Shown: positions 18,421 through 28,299, counted from the first letter of the stretch. The stretch is 47,410 bases of DNA from Terriglobales bacterium (GCA_025451775.1 JANWJU010000085.1:1-47410), one strand, 5' to 3'. The notes: a model not told the origin generated them from the letters alone. Numbers and translations are program-made.

Positions 18421-19560
18421 CTAAGGGGTGCGGCGCGGGGGCCGCGCGCGCTTGAGGGTATGCAGCAGCCGGCCGCCCAGGGTGTTGGGAAAGGCCGACA
18501 GGAACACATGGGGGGTGCCGGATGCCGACCACTTGCGCTCGTATTCAAAGGGCTCGCCGGTGAAGGCAAACAGCACCTTCCGCTCCGCCACGCACGCGTT
18601 GAGGATCTCCTCGATGAGCAGGTGGCCGGGGCCGCTGGCGGCGAATCGCTCATCGTAGCACCAGCGCATCGGGTAGAAAGAGTCGGGGCCTCGCAGGCCG
18701 TAGCTCATGGCAATGGTCTCATCACCTAGCCGCAGGCGATGCATGATGAAGGCCCCGGTGCCTGCGGTCGTGCGCGCTAATTCCTCGTAGAAGCGGCGCA
18801 CCGGGGCGGGCTTGCGCAAGATGGCATTACCGCCGGGGCGCCCTTTCCAGCCGGAGGCCTCCAAGCGAAAGAAATCATCAAGGTCGGCGGCGAGGGCGGC
18901 GGTGGTGGAGGTCAACTGAAGCGGCCCCAGCGCCTGGAGGCGGCGGCGGGTGCGGCGCAGTTCGGCGCGAAACTTGCGCGAGGTTTGCTCGAAACCCGGC
19001 GGCACGGTCGAGTTGGGGGTGGCGAGCAGCGGCAGCGCACGGGTCTCGATGGGCGAGGAGCGGCGGACGACGTGGCAGCCGTCGCGGGCGGCCGCATGCA
19101 GCAGCGCCTCGGCGCCGCCACCGGGCGGGGTATCGCGCAGCTCGAGGTAACTCCAGCCCCGGTCCCGCGCCAGGAAGCGCCACATGGCGGTGGCGACGGG
19201 CTCGCGTGCGGCGCCAGTGGAGCAGATAAAATCAAAGCGCAGCGTATGGTGATTCGCCGCCGCGCGGAGGCGGCGCACGTAGACGCCGCGGAACCAGGCC
19301 CGCTCCGCAATGAGGGGCAGAACGCCCAGCAGCCGGCCCGCTTGGTGGGCGACAAGCAGGCGCAGTTGCGCCGGATTTTCGAAGGTGCGCACGTGAGCGC
19401 TGACCCACTCCGGGCTCATGAAGGGGGAGAGCCCGGAGTGATCGCAGAGTTCGCGCCACGCCGGGGCGAGCTGGGGAAGTTCGGCGAGGCCGCCCGCGAC
19501 GCGGACCTCAATGGGCACTGCCCCGCCGCCATCATCGGACCCGGCACGGTGGCCACTCAT
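18421..19560 (-). CDS. BioF2/FemAB-like GNAT acyltransferase
   Basis: PLIAERAWFRGVYVRRLRAAANHHTLRFDFI, RKFRAELRRTRRRLQALG, MHRLRLGDETIAMSYGLRGPDSFYPMRWCYDERFAASGPGHLLIEEIL. Confidence 0.82.
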   Translation of the reverse strand: MSGHRAGSDDGGGAVPIEVRVAGGLAELPQLAPAWRELCDHSGLSPFMSPEWVSAHVRTFENPAQLRLLVAHQAGRLLGVLPLIAERAWFRGVYVRRLRAAANHHTLRFDFICSTGAAREPVATAMWRFLARDRGWSYLELRDTPPGGGAEALLHAAARDGCHVVRRSSPIETRALPLLATPNSTVPPGFEQTSRKFRAELRRTRRRLQALGPLQLTSTTAALAADLDDFFRLEASGWKGRPGGNAILRKPAPVRRFYEELARTTAGTGAFIMHRLRLGDETIAMSYGLRGPDSFYPMRWCYDERFAASGPGHLLIEEILNACVAERKVLFAFTGEPFEYERKWSASGTPHVFLSAFPNTLGGRLLHTLKRARPPRRTP

Positions 19561-19567
19561 TGCCGCC

Positions 19568-22015
19568 TCACGTGCCGGATGGGAGGCGCCAGCTCAGCCC
19601 TCTGCTTGGCCTTTCCCAAAGGCCCCGCGCCCATGGTGTCACCGCACATTTTATCCAGCACAGCAACCTGCCGAAGGAGCCGCGCGGAAAAATATAAACA
19701 TAGCCCACGGGGAGCCCGCTGTGGGTCCATTTGCGCTTGTACTGCGACTCCGCGCCGTTGAAATAGAAGCGCTCAAGCCCAACCGGCGGTTGGGCACATT
19801 CGCCCAGGATCGCCTCAATCAGAAGATGACCCGGGCCGAAGCGGGCCAGGTCCTCGTCGTAGGTCAGCTTGAGGAGTTCGTAGGTGTGGCCGTCGCACAC
19901 GCTCAGATCCATGGCGATCGGCTTGCCGTCAAGCTCGAGGCGGTGCAGAACCAAGGTCCCGCGCTGCGCCAAGGCGGCTGCGGCCTGATCGTAGAAGCGG
20001 CGGGTGGCGGGTCGGCACCGGATGGCGGATTTCTGCCGGCCCTTCCAGCCCGCCGCTTCGAGATCGTAAAATGCACCCAACCCGGCGGCGAGATCCCCGG
20101 CTGCGGTGGAGGCCCGCACCAAGCGGATTTCGGACGCGCCGCCCTGAGCCGCCGCCCAGGACTGGAGATTACGCCGGGTGCGGCGCAAATCTGTGCGGAA
20201 GCTTCCCTTGGTAGCGTGCATGCCCGGGGGGAGGCCGGGGAGCGGCGGGGTGTTCAGGTCGAGGTAGAGGCTCCGTGTGCCTTCCCGGCGTCCGGCCCGG
20301 AGGTCGCGGGCGCGCGCTTCCCCCACCAAGGCGTCCGCAGCCCCGCCCTGCGGGGCTTCCGGCAGCACCACCGCGTCCCACCCGCGACGCTGGGAGAGGT
20401 AGCACGCGATCTCGCCGACGGCTTGCCGGCCACGCTCGCCTGCGGCCGTGACCAGGTCGAAACGCACCGAATGCGCGTTCGCAGCGCCACGGAGCCGCCG
20501 CACCGGGAGGCCGAGAATCCACCCTCGTTCCTGGAGCAGTGGTAACACCGCCGCCAGCGCTCCCCGATAACGGGCGGAAAGCAGCGTCAGTTTGGCCGGG
20601 TTCTCGAAGGCTTGCAAATGGGCGCGCAGCCAGTCTGGGTGCAGAAACGGCGAGAGCGCGGGATGGTGGGCGGCGCACAACCCCGCCCACTCCGGTGCCA
20701 ACGCCTCGAACCCCTCCAGGCCCGCTGTCTCCGCGACCGCCCAACCCTGCGAATTAAGGTTGGGCGGGGCTGCGGCGGGTGCGGTGCGCGGGCGCGGGCG
20801 CCGCGGGGGGCCGGCGGCGCGCACCGCCCGCCAGCGCGCTCCCGCCCGTCCGCGCCAGCGCGCGGCAACCTGCCGCACGCGCCAAGCCTGGCGGCTCCAG
20901 CCGCCCTTGAACGTCGGCTCCCATCCGTAGAGGGTGGTGGTGTGACGGGCCCCGTCCGCCCATTGCGCCTTATAGGCCTCGTCGCCCCGCAAAAAATCAA
21001 ATCCGTTCAGATGCAGCCGGGTGATCGCATCTTCAAAAACCTCCGCCAAGAGGATTTTGCCCACGCCGTCCGCCTGCAGAGCGGTATCAAAACCCGACTG
21101 GTAGAAAAAAAGCACCTCGCCTTCCACCATGCCGTAAAAGACGGCGGCAATGCGCCCGTCGCACTCCAAGCGGGCCAAGTAGAGCTTGCCTTGAGCCGCC
21201 AGGCGCTGGATGAGTTCCTTATGGAAGGCGAGGTAGGCGGCACGGTCGAAGTTGCTGGTTTGGCCTTGGCGGGCGCGCGCGAGGCGATGGAGCCGGGCCA
21301 GTGCCGTCAGCGTGGGTTCAAGTTCAGCCGGTGAGGGGTCAGCCAGGAAGCGGGTCTGATACCGTCGGTCCAGCCGCCTCCGGTCGCGCCGCAGGCTGCG
21401 CACGAACTCGGGATGGGAGCGCTGGATTTCACCCCATAATGCGGTCGCGTCCGCAGGCAGGCGACGGTAATAGCAGGTTTCCGCTGCTTGAGCTTGCAAG
21501 GCGATGCTGGAGTCCATCGTCCGCAAAGCCTCAGGCAGAGGCGAATCCTCCGCCAGATCCGCCAGGACCAGGGTGTCCCAGCGCGAGCGCCGGCGTAGCA
21601 CCTCGCGCATTAGCGCCGCCGCAACCTCGCCTCGCTCCTCCGGCCGAGCCAGCAGGTCCAGGTGGTCGGCGCACACCGCCGATCCCCGGTGGCCCAGGAA
21701 CTCCAAGGAACGCACCGGCATCCCCGCCGCCCGGCGGCGAACGATGTGCAAGGGCAACAGGCCGCGCAACCGGCCGTCAGGCGAACGCGCGGTGACGACC
21801 ATCAGCTCCGAGCTGCCGTGGAAATGCCGCCACCAGGTGAGGATCCAATCCCAGCACAAAAAGGGGGTGGGCCTTGCGCTCGCCGTTGCCAGCTCGTCCC
21901 ACTCGGGCGCCAGGCTGCACAGGCCCGACTCGGTCTCAACGCAATCGGGAGTCAGTTCGCCAACCTCTGGGCCCAGTGGGACGCGCGTTTGATTTGCCGA
22001 TGCCTCTCCCGCCAT
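19568..22015 (-). CDS. Tandem double BioF2/FemAB-like GNAT protein
   Basis: Two homologous halves: HPEFVRSLRRDRRRLDRRYQTRF...GKILLAEVFEDAI and GSFRTDLRRTRRNLQSWAA...FGPGHLLIEAILGECA. ORF open to 22246, start chosen at 22015. Confidence 0.82.
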   Translation of the reverse strand: MAGEASANQTRVPLGPEVGELTPDCVETESGLCSLAPEWDELATASARPTPFLCWDWILTWWRHFHGSSELMVVTARSPDGRLRGLLPLHIVRRRAAGMPVRSLEFLGHRGSAVCADHLDLLARPEERGEVAAALMREVLRRRSRWDTLVLADLAEDSPLPEALRTMDSSIALQAQAAETCYYRRLPADATALWGEIQRSHPEFVRSLRRDRRRLDRRYQTRFLADPSPAELEPTLTALARLHRLARARQGQTSNFDRAAYLAFHKELIQRLAAQGKLYLARLECDGRIAAVFYGMVEGEVLFFYQSGFDTALQADGVGKILLAEVFEDAITRLHLNGFDFLRGDEAYKAQWADGARHTTTLYGWEPTFKGGWSRQAWRVRQVAARWRGRAGARWRAVRAAGPPRRPRPRTAPAAAPPNLNSQGWAVAETAGLEGFEALAPEWAGLCAAHHPALSPFLHPDWLRAHLQAFENPAKLTLLSARYRGALAAVLPLLQERGWILGLPVRRLRGAANAHSVRFDLVTAAGERGRQAVGEIACYLSQRRGWDAVVLPEAPQGGAADALVGEARARDLRAGRREGTRSLYLDLNTPPLPGLPPGMHATKGSFRTDLRRTRRNLQSWAAAQGGASEIRLVRASTAAGDLAAGLGAFYDLEAAGWKGRQKSAIRCRPATRRFYDQAAAALAQRGTLVLHRLELDGKPIAMDLSVCDGHTYELLKLTYDEDLARFGPGHLLIEAILGECAQPPVGLERFYFNGAESQYKRKWTHSGLPVGYVYIFPRGSFGRLLCWIKCAVTPWARGLWERPSRGLSWRLPSGT

Positions 22016-22135
22016 CCGCAACATTATAGCCAAAGAGCCAAAGAGCCAACGCCAAGCCGACCAGGATTTCAGGGCTGCGCCCGACTCCGGCCAGCGGCGG
22101 CATGGGGGCGAAGCCACTGGGGCTGCCGGTTGGTG

Positions 22136-22155
22136 GTGCGCAGGCTTATGCGCAC
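22136..22155. promoter_or_regulatory. Candidate enhancer (UAS) site 1 of pep1: GTGCGCA-GGCTTA-TGCGCAC
   Basis: Perfect 7-bp inverted repeat with 6-bp spacer, centre 130.5 bp upstream of the -24 element. Confidence 0.6.
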
Positions 22156-22197
22156 ATCCGCCCCTGCCGCTCCCGCCGGCACCATTGGGATCGGGAA

Positions 22198-22216
22198 GGC
22201 GCAACCGGTTGCGCAC
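22198..22216. promoter_or_regulatory. Candidate enhancer (UAS) site 2 of pep1: GGCGCA-ACCGGT-TGCGCAC
   Basis: Perfect 16-bp palindrome GCGCAACCGGTTGCGC (22199-22214); same 6-bp-spacer architecture as site 1, centres 61 bp apart. Confidence 0.6.
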
Positions 22217-22275
22217 GGCCAGCCAGGGCGGTGGAGTTAAGTCCAATCATTGCAGCATCAGGTTCGTGGCCAATG

Positions 22276-22291
22276 TGGCCGATGACGTGCA
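22276..22291 (+). promoter_or_regulatory. Sigma54-type -24/-12 promoter of PEP-CTERM gene 1: TGGCCGATGACGTGCA
   Basis: GG-N10-GC spacing; 14/16 identical to the element upstream of the second PEP-CTERM gene; sigma54 activator encoded in the locus. Confidence 0.65.
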
Positions 22292-22347
22292 ATCTGACCG
22301 GCGAAGGCGTCCCCCCAGCGGCTGGCCGCCCAGTGAGGAAAATTGTC

Positions 22348-23064
22348 ATGAAAGCAAAATTAATAAAGATCGTGTTCGCTATCCTGGGACTGGGCGCAAT
22401 GGCATTTGCCGGCTCAATTCCAATCACCTTCATCGCCGGGGGACCGAGTAACCCTGGTGGCACCCAATACTACCCCTACACCATCAATGCGAATGGGCAA
22501 GATGTCACCGTCGCTTGCGACTCCTACTTTGAGCACGTCACGAAAGACGAAAACTACACCGGGTGGGCCAGCACCTATAACGACCTGAGCAATACCGTGT
22601 TCAACCATGGCGTTGCCGCGCCAGACCTGCAATACCAGGAGCTTGCCTACCTCTACACGGAGGTGCAGACGTTCTCCAGCCCGAGCCCCGAGGCCGCGGC
22701 CGTCAACTACGCCATTTGGGATTTGTTCGAGGCCGCACCTGGAATTGACGGTGGCAGCCAAATCACCCAGGCGCAGGCAGCGACCGATTTCGCCAGCGAC
22801 TCCAGCGATACCGACAACTCGGCATACTGGCTGAATCTGGCATCGCTTCAGAATTACACCAATTTCAACTTCTCCAATTTCGTGATCTACAGCCCGGACC
22901 TCGCCAACACGACTGGCTGGACCGACGGTCAGCCGCAGGAGTTCATCGGAGAAGTGCCGGAGCCGGCGACGCTGGCGCTGTTCGGCAGCGGCCTTCTGGG
23001 TCTGGGACTGTTCTTCAAGCGGCGTTTAGCGGTTGGTGATGCCGACCTGAACCTCAACGCCTAA
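22348..23064 (+). CDS. PEP-CTERM sorting-domain protein 1
   Basis: Signal peptide MKAKLIKIVFAILGLGAMAFAG; C-terminus VPEPATLALFGSGLLGLGLFFKRR. ATG at 22348. Confidence 0.92.
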   Translation: MKAKLIKIVFAILGLGAMAFAGSIPITFIAGGPSNPGGTQYYPYTINANGQDVTVACDSYFEHVTKDENYTGWASTYNDLSNTVFNHGVAAPDLQYQELAYLYTEVQTFSSPSPEAAAVNYAIWDLFEAAPGIDGGSQITQAQAATDFASDSSDTDNSAYWLNLASLQNYTNFNFSNFVIYSPDLANTTGWTDGQPQEFIGEVPEPATLALFGSGLLGLGLFFKRRLAVGDADLNLNA

Positions 23065-23078
23065 TCCCCAATTGCGCT

Positions 23079-23128
23079 ATCCTGGGGGCTAGATCATCAC
23101 GGGCGGACCCGGTTCCCAGGATTTTCTT
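23079..23128 (+). terminator. Putative intrinsic terminator after PEP-CTERM gene 1
   Basis: ATCCTGGG (23079-23086) / CCCAGGAT (23115-23122) with inner CGGG-CGGA-CCCG stem, followed by TTTCTT. Confidence 0.45.
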
Positions 23129-23147
23129 ATCGGCGCACATCAACCCC

Positions 23148-24098
23148 ATGCCCTCCTTTCCTCCTGCGGTCCGGGCGGACCCTGCCGGCCTCAACCCTCG
23201 CGCCGCCGCCCCTGGGGCCCGCACCGCCGCCGCGGTTGCGGCTAGCGGCAGCCTGAGCCGCCAGCGTCTGCTGTTCGGGCTGGGGGCGGTGGCGGTGGCG
23301 CTGGCCTACCTGCCGGTGCTGGCGGGGTTAGCCTCGGATTGGGCTACCAACCCCAATTACTCCCACGGTTTCGTCATCCCCTTCGCGGTCGCTTACATAG
23401 TCTGGCGGCAGCGCGCGCAACTGCGGCGGTTGCCGGTGCGGCCGAGCGCCTGGGGATGGGTGCTGGCCATCGTCTCCCAGGTGATCTACTTGGTGGGCTA
23501 CCTGGGCGCCGAGTATTTCCTGCAGCGCATCTCGTTGTTGTTCCTGATCGCCGGCGGCATTGTGCTGCTCTATGGCTGGCGCCATCTGCACTCGCAGCTG
23601 TTTTCGCTGGCGCTGTTGCTCATCGCCATTCCCCTGCCGGCGCTGATCTTCAACGCCATCGCCTTCCCGCTGCAATTGCTCGCTTCGAGTTGGGCGACGG
23701 GGCTGCTGCATGCGGTGGGCATCCCGGTATTCCGCTCCGGCAACATCCTGGTGCTGCCGCACCGCAGTCTCGATGTGGCCGAGGCCTGCAGCGGCATCCG
23801 CTCGCTCTTTAGTCTGATCGCGCTGGCCATGATCGTGGCCTACTTCGTGCCGGCCCGCGCCTGGATGCGGCTGGGTCTGGTGCTGACGGCGGTACCCATC
23901 GCGCTCGCCGCCAACGCCTTCCGCATCGGCGCGACCGGCGTGCTGGGGCAGTGGATGGGCGCGGCGGCCAGCGAGGGCTTCTTTCACGCTTTTTCCGGAT
24001 GGCTCATCTTCGTGGTCGCCTTCGCCGCCCTGCTCGGCGAAGCCGCCTTGGTGCATCGCATGGCCGAGCGCCGGGGTGGGGCGCGCGCCGCCGTTTAA
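23148..24098 (+). CDS. xrt: Exosortase (exosortase/archaeosortase family)
   Basis: Multi-TM; NPNYSHGFVIPFAVAYIVW; catalytic Cys in VAEACSGIRSLFSLIALAMIVAYF; Arg in PIALAANAFRIGATGVLGQW; His in GFFHAFSGWLIFVVAF. Confidence 0.93.
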   Translation: MPSFPPAVRADPAGLNPRAAAPGARTAAAVAASGSLSRQRLLFGLGAVAVALAYLPVLAGLASDWATNPNYSHGFVIPFAVAYIVWRQRAQLRRLPVRPSAWGWVLAIVSQVIYLVGYLGAEYFLQRISLLFLIAGGIVLLYGWRHLHSQLFSLALLLIAIPLPALIFNAIAFPLQLLASSWATGLLHAVGIPVFRSGNILVLPHRSLDVAEACSGIRSLFSLIALAMIVAYFVPARAWMRLGLVLTAVPIALAANAFRIGATGVLGQWMGAAASEGFFHAFSGWLIFVVAFAALLGEAALVHRMAERRGGARAAV

Positions 24099-24100
24099 CA

Positions 24101-24130
24101 AGATTGGAATCGATCAGAATCGATCGGAAT
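24101..24130 (+). repeat. Three 10-bp tandem repeats between exosortase and epsI (AGATTGGAAT CGATCAGAAT CGATCGGAAT)
   Basis: Read directly. Confidence 0.85.
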
Positions 24131-24132
24131 CA

Positions 24133-24780
24133 ATGGCTTCAACCCAGCGCCGTTCTTGGATGTTGTTGATCGTGCTGCTGCTCATCACCGTGGGCGTCCG
24201 CACCCGCCTCGGCGCTTCGCCGGCGGTGAATCTGGAACAGCCGCTCGCCCTGTTTCCCAACCAAGTGGGGACGTGGCGACTGGTGGGCCAGCCGGCGCTG
24301 AGCGCCGACGTGGTGCACGTGCTGGACGCTGACGCCTACATGGTCCGCAACTACGCCACCCCGCGGGGGCAGCAGGCGCAATTGTTCGTGGCCTACTACC
24401 GCAGCCAGCAGGCGGGCGAGAGCATGCACTCCCCCAAGAACTGCCTGCCAGGATCGGGCTGGGAGCCCATCCAAAACGACGAGGTGGCGCTCGCCGCCGG
24501 GCCGGCGGGCGCGATGGCCAACCGTTACGTGGTAGAAAACTCCGGCAACCGCGCGCTGGTGCTGTACTGGTACCAGGCCCAGAGCCGCATCATCGCCAAC
24601 GAGTACTTCGGCAAGGTCTATCTGGTGTGGGACGCCATGCGCCATGGCCGCCGCGATGGCGCCATCGTCCGGGTGCTGGTGCCCATGGATCCCGGGCAAA
24701 GCGTGGCCGCCGCCACCAGCGCAGCCTTGAGCCTGGCCAACCCGAGCCTGCCGCTGCTGCGGCAATTTCTGCCGCAATAA
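24133..24780 (+). CDS. Exosortase-associated EpsI family protein
   Basis: LALFPNQVGTWRLVG, VAYYRSQQAGESMHSPKNCLPGSGWEP, LVLYWYQAQSRIIANEYFGKVYLVWDAM. ATG at 24133. Confidence 0.9.
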   Translation: MASTQRRSWMLLIVLLLITVGVRTRLGASPAVNLEQPLALFPNQVGTWRLVGQPALSADVVHVLDADAYMVRNYATPRGQQAQLFVAYYRSQQAGESMHSPKNCLPGSGWEPIQNDEVALAAGPAGAMANRYVVENSGNRALVLYWYQAQSRIIANEYFGKVYLVWDAMRHGRRDGAIVRVLVPMDPGQSVAAATSAALSLANPSLPLLRQFLPQ

Positions 24781-24794
24781 CCACAGGCGCAGAG

Positions 24795-26330
<1,536 letters not shown>

Positions 26331-26424
26331 CGGCCAATGTTAGCACTGAAATGGATTGAGCCACCGAGGCCCTAAGGGAAGCTACTGAGACCGCGGCCAC
26401 CTCTATGCCGGGCGCCGTAACGGC

Positions 26425-27432
26425 TCAGTTGGCCAGGGCGTCGACGTTATCGAGACCTGGCGGGAGGATGATGGTGAAGGTGCTTCCCTGGTCGGGTTCG
26501 CTGTCGACCCAGAGGCGGCCGCCATGCAGCTGCACCAAGCGCCAAGCCACCGCCAGCCCCAGCCCCAGCCCCAGCCCGGGGGCTTTATCCTCGCGCCGGC
26601 GTTGATAGCGCGAGGCGCCCGGCTGAGGCCCGACTTCCAAGGGTGCGCGCTGCTGATGCAGGCGCACAAAGGGCACGAAAATCTCCTGTTGGGCCTTCTC
26701 CGGGATGCCACAGCCGGTATCTTTCACGGTCACGAGCAGGCTGTAAGCCTCCGGTGGCACCTGTACCGACGGTTCCATCGCCGCCAGGCGCACCCGCTGG
26801 CCGGCCTCGGCAGGCTTGGTTGGGGCCTTGGCGCCGTCCTCGTACCAGAGGCAGCGGTCCCAACTCAGAATCACCTGCCCCGCGGCGGGGGTGAACTTGA
26901 GGGCATTCTCGATCAGCGCCGAAACCATGCGCAACAGCTTATGGGGGTCGCAAACGAAGGACTCGAGCGCCGCCGAAGGCACCAGGGCCAAGCCCACGCC
27001 TTTACGGGCAAACGCCGGCTCCCACGCCGAGGCCAACTCCTGGAATAGTTCGGGGATGTTCGACCGCTGGACGGATAGTAAAACGCTGCCGTTGACCATG
27101 CGCCCGTAGCTGAAGCAGTCTTCCACCAGGCGTTGCATCCGCAGGCAAGTCGAAGAGATGTTCTGCGTGATCGCCGCCTGATCGGGCGTCAGGGGGCCGT
27201 TGGCGGGATCTTGCAAGGAATCGACCTGATGCAACAGGCGCGCGAGGGGAGACCGCAACTCGTGAGCGGCGTTCAAGTAAGTGGCCGGGAGGAGACGTTC
27301 GCCGACGCCATCCATGCCGCCGGGGGCCGCGTTGGCGGTGGCACCGCGGTCAGAGTCGCAGGGCGGGGCGGCTGCTGGGACCAGATACCCGCCATCCTGC
27401 ACTGCGATCGGGTCTGGCTTGGTGCGAGACAC
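26425..27432 (-). CDS. Soluble histidine kinase, candidate PrsR partner (GTG start)
   Basis: H-box YLNAAHELRSPLARLLHQVDSL; ALIENALKFTPAAGQVILSW; VTVKDTGCGIPEKAQQEIFVPFVRL; GLGLGLGLAVAWRLVQLHGGRLWVDSEPDQGSTFTIILPPG. No TM or recognisable sensor domain. Confidence 0.85.
   Translation of the reverse strand: MSRTKPDPIAVQDGGYLVPAAAPPCDSDRGATANAAPGGMDGVGERLLPATYLNAAHELRSPLARLLHQVDSLQDPANGPLTPDQAAITQNISSTCLRMQRLVEDCFSYGRMVNGSVLLSVQRSNIPELFQELASAWEPAFARKGVGLALVPSAALESFVCDPHKLLRMVSALIENALKFTPAAGQVILSWDRCLWYEDGAKAPTKPAEAGQRVRLAAMEPSVQVPPEAYSLLVTVKDTGCGIPEKAQQEIFVPFVRLHQQRAPLEVGPQPGASRYQRRREDKAPGLGLGLGLAVAWRLVQLHGGRLWVDSEPDQGSTFTIILPPGLDNVDALAN
26555..26577 (-). repeat. ~3.8 copies of AGCCCC hexamer in the histidine kinase G2 box
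   Basis: Encodes GLGLGLGL on the minus strand. Confidence 0.8.
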
Positions 27433-27463
27433 AGACTATCAGAGTAGTCACCCCGCACCAAGC
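27417..27463 (-). promoter_or_regulatory. Nested inverted repeat and possible sigma70-like promoter over the histidine kinase start
   Basis: 10-bp outer arms GCTTGGTGCG / CGCACCAAGC; inner GACTA-CTCTGA-TAGTC; TTGACA on the minus strand just upstream, with a 17-nt spacer to TACTCT. Confidence 0.4.
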
Positions 27464-27487
27464 TGTCAAGATAGGGAGCCATCGCCC

Positions 27488-28210
27488 CTAGACGGCCGCG
27501 TCGCCTCCGTTGCTCGCGGAGGCAACGGCGAGCCACTCCTCCGGCTGGCGCTTCCACGCCAGCAAGGCCAGCCCGGCCAGCCCGGTGAGCATGAGGAAGA
27601 CGGTGCCCGGCTCCGGAACTTCGCCGATGTACTCCTGCGGCGTCCCGTCCTGGCTGGGCCAGCCCGAGGCCGGGGTGTAAATCACAAAATCGGAAAAATC
27701 AACCCCGCTGAACCCACCGAGGGCCGCCGCACTGGCCTTATTTAACCAGTAGGTGGAGGAGGTATTCGAGGTGGGATGCGAGGTGTTGACGCCAGGAGCG
27801 GCCTCGAACAGGTCCCACATGGCGTAGTTGATGGCCTCGTTGATGCTGTTGTTCGGAAGGAGCGGGGTTGAGAACTGGGTAAACAGCCACGCCGCCTTCT
27901 CGTATTGCAGCGTATCCGCCGTGCCGAACATGGTTCCGCTCAGGGTCGAGAAGGTATTCACGTTCGCCTGCCACGACTCACCCAGCTGGACGTCGTCGAA
28001 ATAGTCGTCGCAGGCCACGTTCATATTGACGCCGTTGACATTGAGGACATAAGGGAAGTAGTACACCCCGGTGCTCGCCGGTCCTCCGTAGTCAGCCGCG
28101 TTGGTTCCCATCGATACGGTGATCGGGCTGGCGGAGGCCAGCGCCCCCAGCCCAAGTACAAGAAAGGCCAGTGAGCACAGAAAATGGAATGGACGCCGTT
28201 GAAGTGACAT
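27488..28210 (-). CDS. PEP-CTERM sorting-domain protein 2
   Basis: MSLQRRPFHFLCSLAFLVLGLGALASA signal peptide; C-terminus VPEPGTVFLMLTGLAGLALLAWKRQ; homologous to protein 1 across the ectodomain. Confidence 0.9.
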   Translation of the reverse strand: MSLQRRPFHFLCSLAFLVLGLGALASASPITVSMGTNAADYGGPASTGVYYFPYVLNVNGVNMNVACDDYFDDVQLGESWQANVNTFSTLSGTMFGTADTLQYEKAAWLFTQFSTPLLPNNSINEAINYAMWDLFEAAPGVNTSHPTSNTSSTYWLNKASAAALGGFSGVDFSDFVIYTPASGWPSQDGTPQEYIGEVPEPGTVFLMLTGLAGLALLAWKRQPEEWLAVASASNGGDAAV

Positions 28211-28283
28211 TAAATTTGGCCGTTTCCTCGAATCGTTATGAGTTCTGGCGTCCTGGGCGCAGTCGTGAATCAAGTTTCTAATC

Positions 28284-28299
28284 TGCACGTCGTCCGCCA
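28284..28299 (-). promoter_or_regulatory. Sigma54-type -24/-12 promoter of PEP-CTERM gene 2: TGGCGGACGACGTGCA (minus strand)
   Basis: 14/16 identical to 22276-22291, GG-N10-GC spacing. Confidence 0.65.

Noticed and set aside
22102-22347. N-terminal extension of the pep1 ORF
   Set aside because: The canonical signal peptide begins at 22348; the extension would run over the promoter and dyads.
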